Origin: Granulicella sp. UBA5172
Lineage (GTDB): Bacteria > Acidobacteriota > Terriglobia > Terriglobales > Acidobacteriaceae
Direction: 5' to 3'
Assembly: GCA_002413385.1 (NCBI GenBank)
Contig: DHWW01000302.1
Location: 20,916-25,977 of the forward strand
Length of the DNA stretch: 5,062 bases
Numbering within the stretch: position 1 is the first letter of the stretch; every line of letters begins with the position of its first letter. The notes below the pieces were generated by a model that was not told the origin of the DNA, did no database searches, and saw only the letters and a program-made list of their open reading frames with translations. The translations under genes were made by a program, and so were the position numbers. Positions 4,511 through 5,062 of this stretch are shown piece after piece.

Positions 4511-5062
4511 ATGGGACAGAAAGTCCATCCGTACGGATTCCGCCTCGGCATCAACAAGCCCTGGAAGTCGCGCTGGTTTGTGGAGCGCGGCTACGACAAG
4601 TTGCTGGTCGAGGATGTCAAGTTGAAGGCTGAGCTTCGCGAGAAGCTGAAGGCCGCCGGTGTCAGCTCGGTAGAAGTTGAGCGTCCGGGTAACAAGCTGC
4701 GCCTCATCATCCGCACCGCGCGTCCGGGCATCATCATCGGCCGCAAGGGTGCAGAGATCGACAAGCTGAAGGCCGACATCCAGAAGCGCACCAGCCGCGA
4801 GGTGTTCATCGACATCCTCGAGGTGAACAAGCCGGAGCTCGACGCTCAGCTGGTGAGCGAGAACATCGCTCTGCAGCTGGAGAAGCGTGTCAGCTTCCGC
4901 CGCGCGATGCGCAAGTCGGTTGACTCGGCGCTGCGGTTTGGCTGCAAGGGCATCAAGGTCCGCGTATCGGGACGCCTGAACGGCAACGAGATCGCTCGCT
5001 CGGAGTGGTATCTGCAGGGACGTTTGCCTCTGCACACTCTGCGCGCGGACATCGACTACGGC
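4511..5062 (+). CDS. rpsC: 30S ribosomal protein S3 (uS3), N-terminal 184 residues (3' end outside window)
   Basis: From ATG at 4511 the frame is open to the window end. [20 protein letters not shown] is the uS3 start. The KH type II domain spans roughly 45-110, with [20 protein letters not shown] (56-75) and the RNA-binding GxxG loop as GRKG at 77-80. [21 protein letters not shown] (106-126) leads into the C-terminal domain with FRRAMRKSV (129-137), [20 protein letters not shown] (146-165) and [15 protein letters not shown] (170-184). uS3 lies at the mRNA entry tunnel; Arg130, Arg131 and Arg134 match the E. coli cluster implicated in ribosomal mRNA unwinding. The family is usually about 210-240 aa, so some 30-55 residues are beyond the edge. 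The purine-rich GGGAAG (4503-4508) is the likely Shine-Dalgarno. A hairpin lies just upstream. Confidence 0.97.
   Translation, partial: MGQKVHPYGFRLGINKPWKSRWFVERGYDKLLVEDVKLKAELREKLKAAGVSSVEVERPGNKLRLIIRTARPGIIIGRKGAEIDKLKADIQKRTSREVFIDILEVNKPELDAQLVSENIALQLEKRVSFRRAMRKSVDSALRFGCKGIKVRVSGRLNGNEIARSEWYLQGRLPLHTLRADIDYG

Noticed and set aside
1..5062. Undescribed defence, mobile or biosynthetic system
   Set aside because: Every sizeable coding region is a recognised translation gene in the standard S10 order; no transposase, CRISPR array, toxin-antitoxin pair or unknown gene is present.

Overview
This window is ordinary core-genome DNA. It holds the upstream half of a bacterial S10 ribosomal-protein operon, entirely on the + strand, preceded by the last codons of an elongation factor Tu gene. 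The order is tuf (3' end only), rpsJ (uS10), rplC (uL3), rplD (uL4), rplW (uL23), rplB (uL2), rpsS (uS19), rplV (uL22) and rpsC (uS3, cut by the window edge). Each gene is recognised from its translated family motifs. I see no mobile element, CRISPR array, tRNA, rRNA or accessory cassette.

The host looks like a moderately GC-rich Gram-negative-type bacterium with a strong preference for AAG lysine codons. The protein sequences, the tuf-rpsJ junction, the long intercistronic spacers and the lysine/alanine-rich tail on uL22 fit Acidobacteriota (Terriglobia/Acidobacteriaceae) best. That is an inference from remembered family sequences, not a search result.

Layout: tuf ends at 90 and is followed by a 168-nt spacer with a strong bulged hairpin. 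rpsJ is at 259-576 and rplC at 652-1383. A 149-nt spacer then leads to rplD (1533-2213), which overlaps rplW (2213-2506) by one base in a TAATG junction. A 111-nt spacer with a degenerate heptamer repeat precedes rplB (2618-3448). rpsS (3557-3841), rplV (3889-4401) and the open-ended rpsC (4511 onward) follow, separated by 108, 47 and 109 nt.

All these products act in the ribosome or in translation. uS10, uS19 and uS3 belong to the head of the 30S subunit. uL3, uL4, uL23, uL2 and uL22 are 50S proteins that shape the peptidyl-transferase region, the exit-tunnel constriction and the tunnel exit. EF-Tu delivers aminoacyl-tRNA to the assembled ribosome. Co-transcription is the expected arrangement, and no convincing intrinsic terminator interrupts it here.

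What deserves a second look is in the spacers. A 22-nt exact direct repeat spans the stop codons of tuf and rplC. Similarly shaped bulged hairpins lie about 75 nt downstream in both of those spacers. Several start codons have a stem-loop just upstream, two with the same CTCAA loop. The rplW-rplB spacer carries five heptamers each ending in CAG. These could be regulatory or dispersed-repeat sequences, but nothing here proves a new system.
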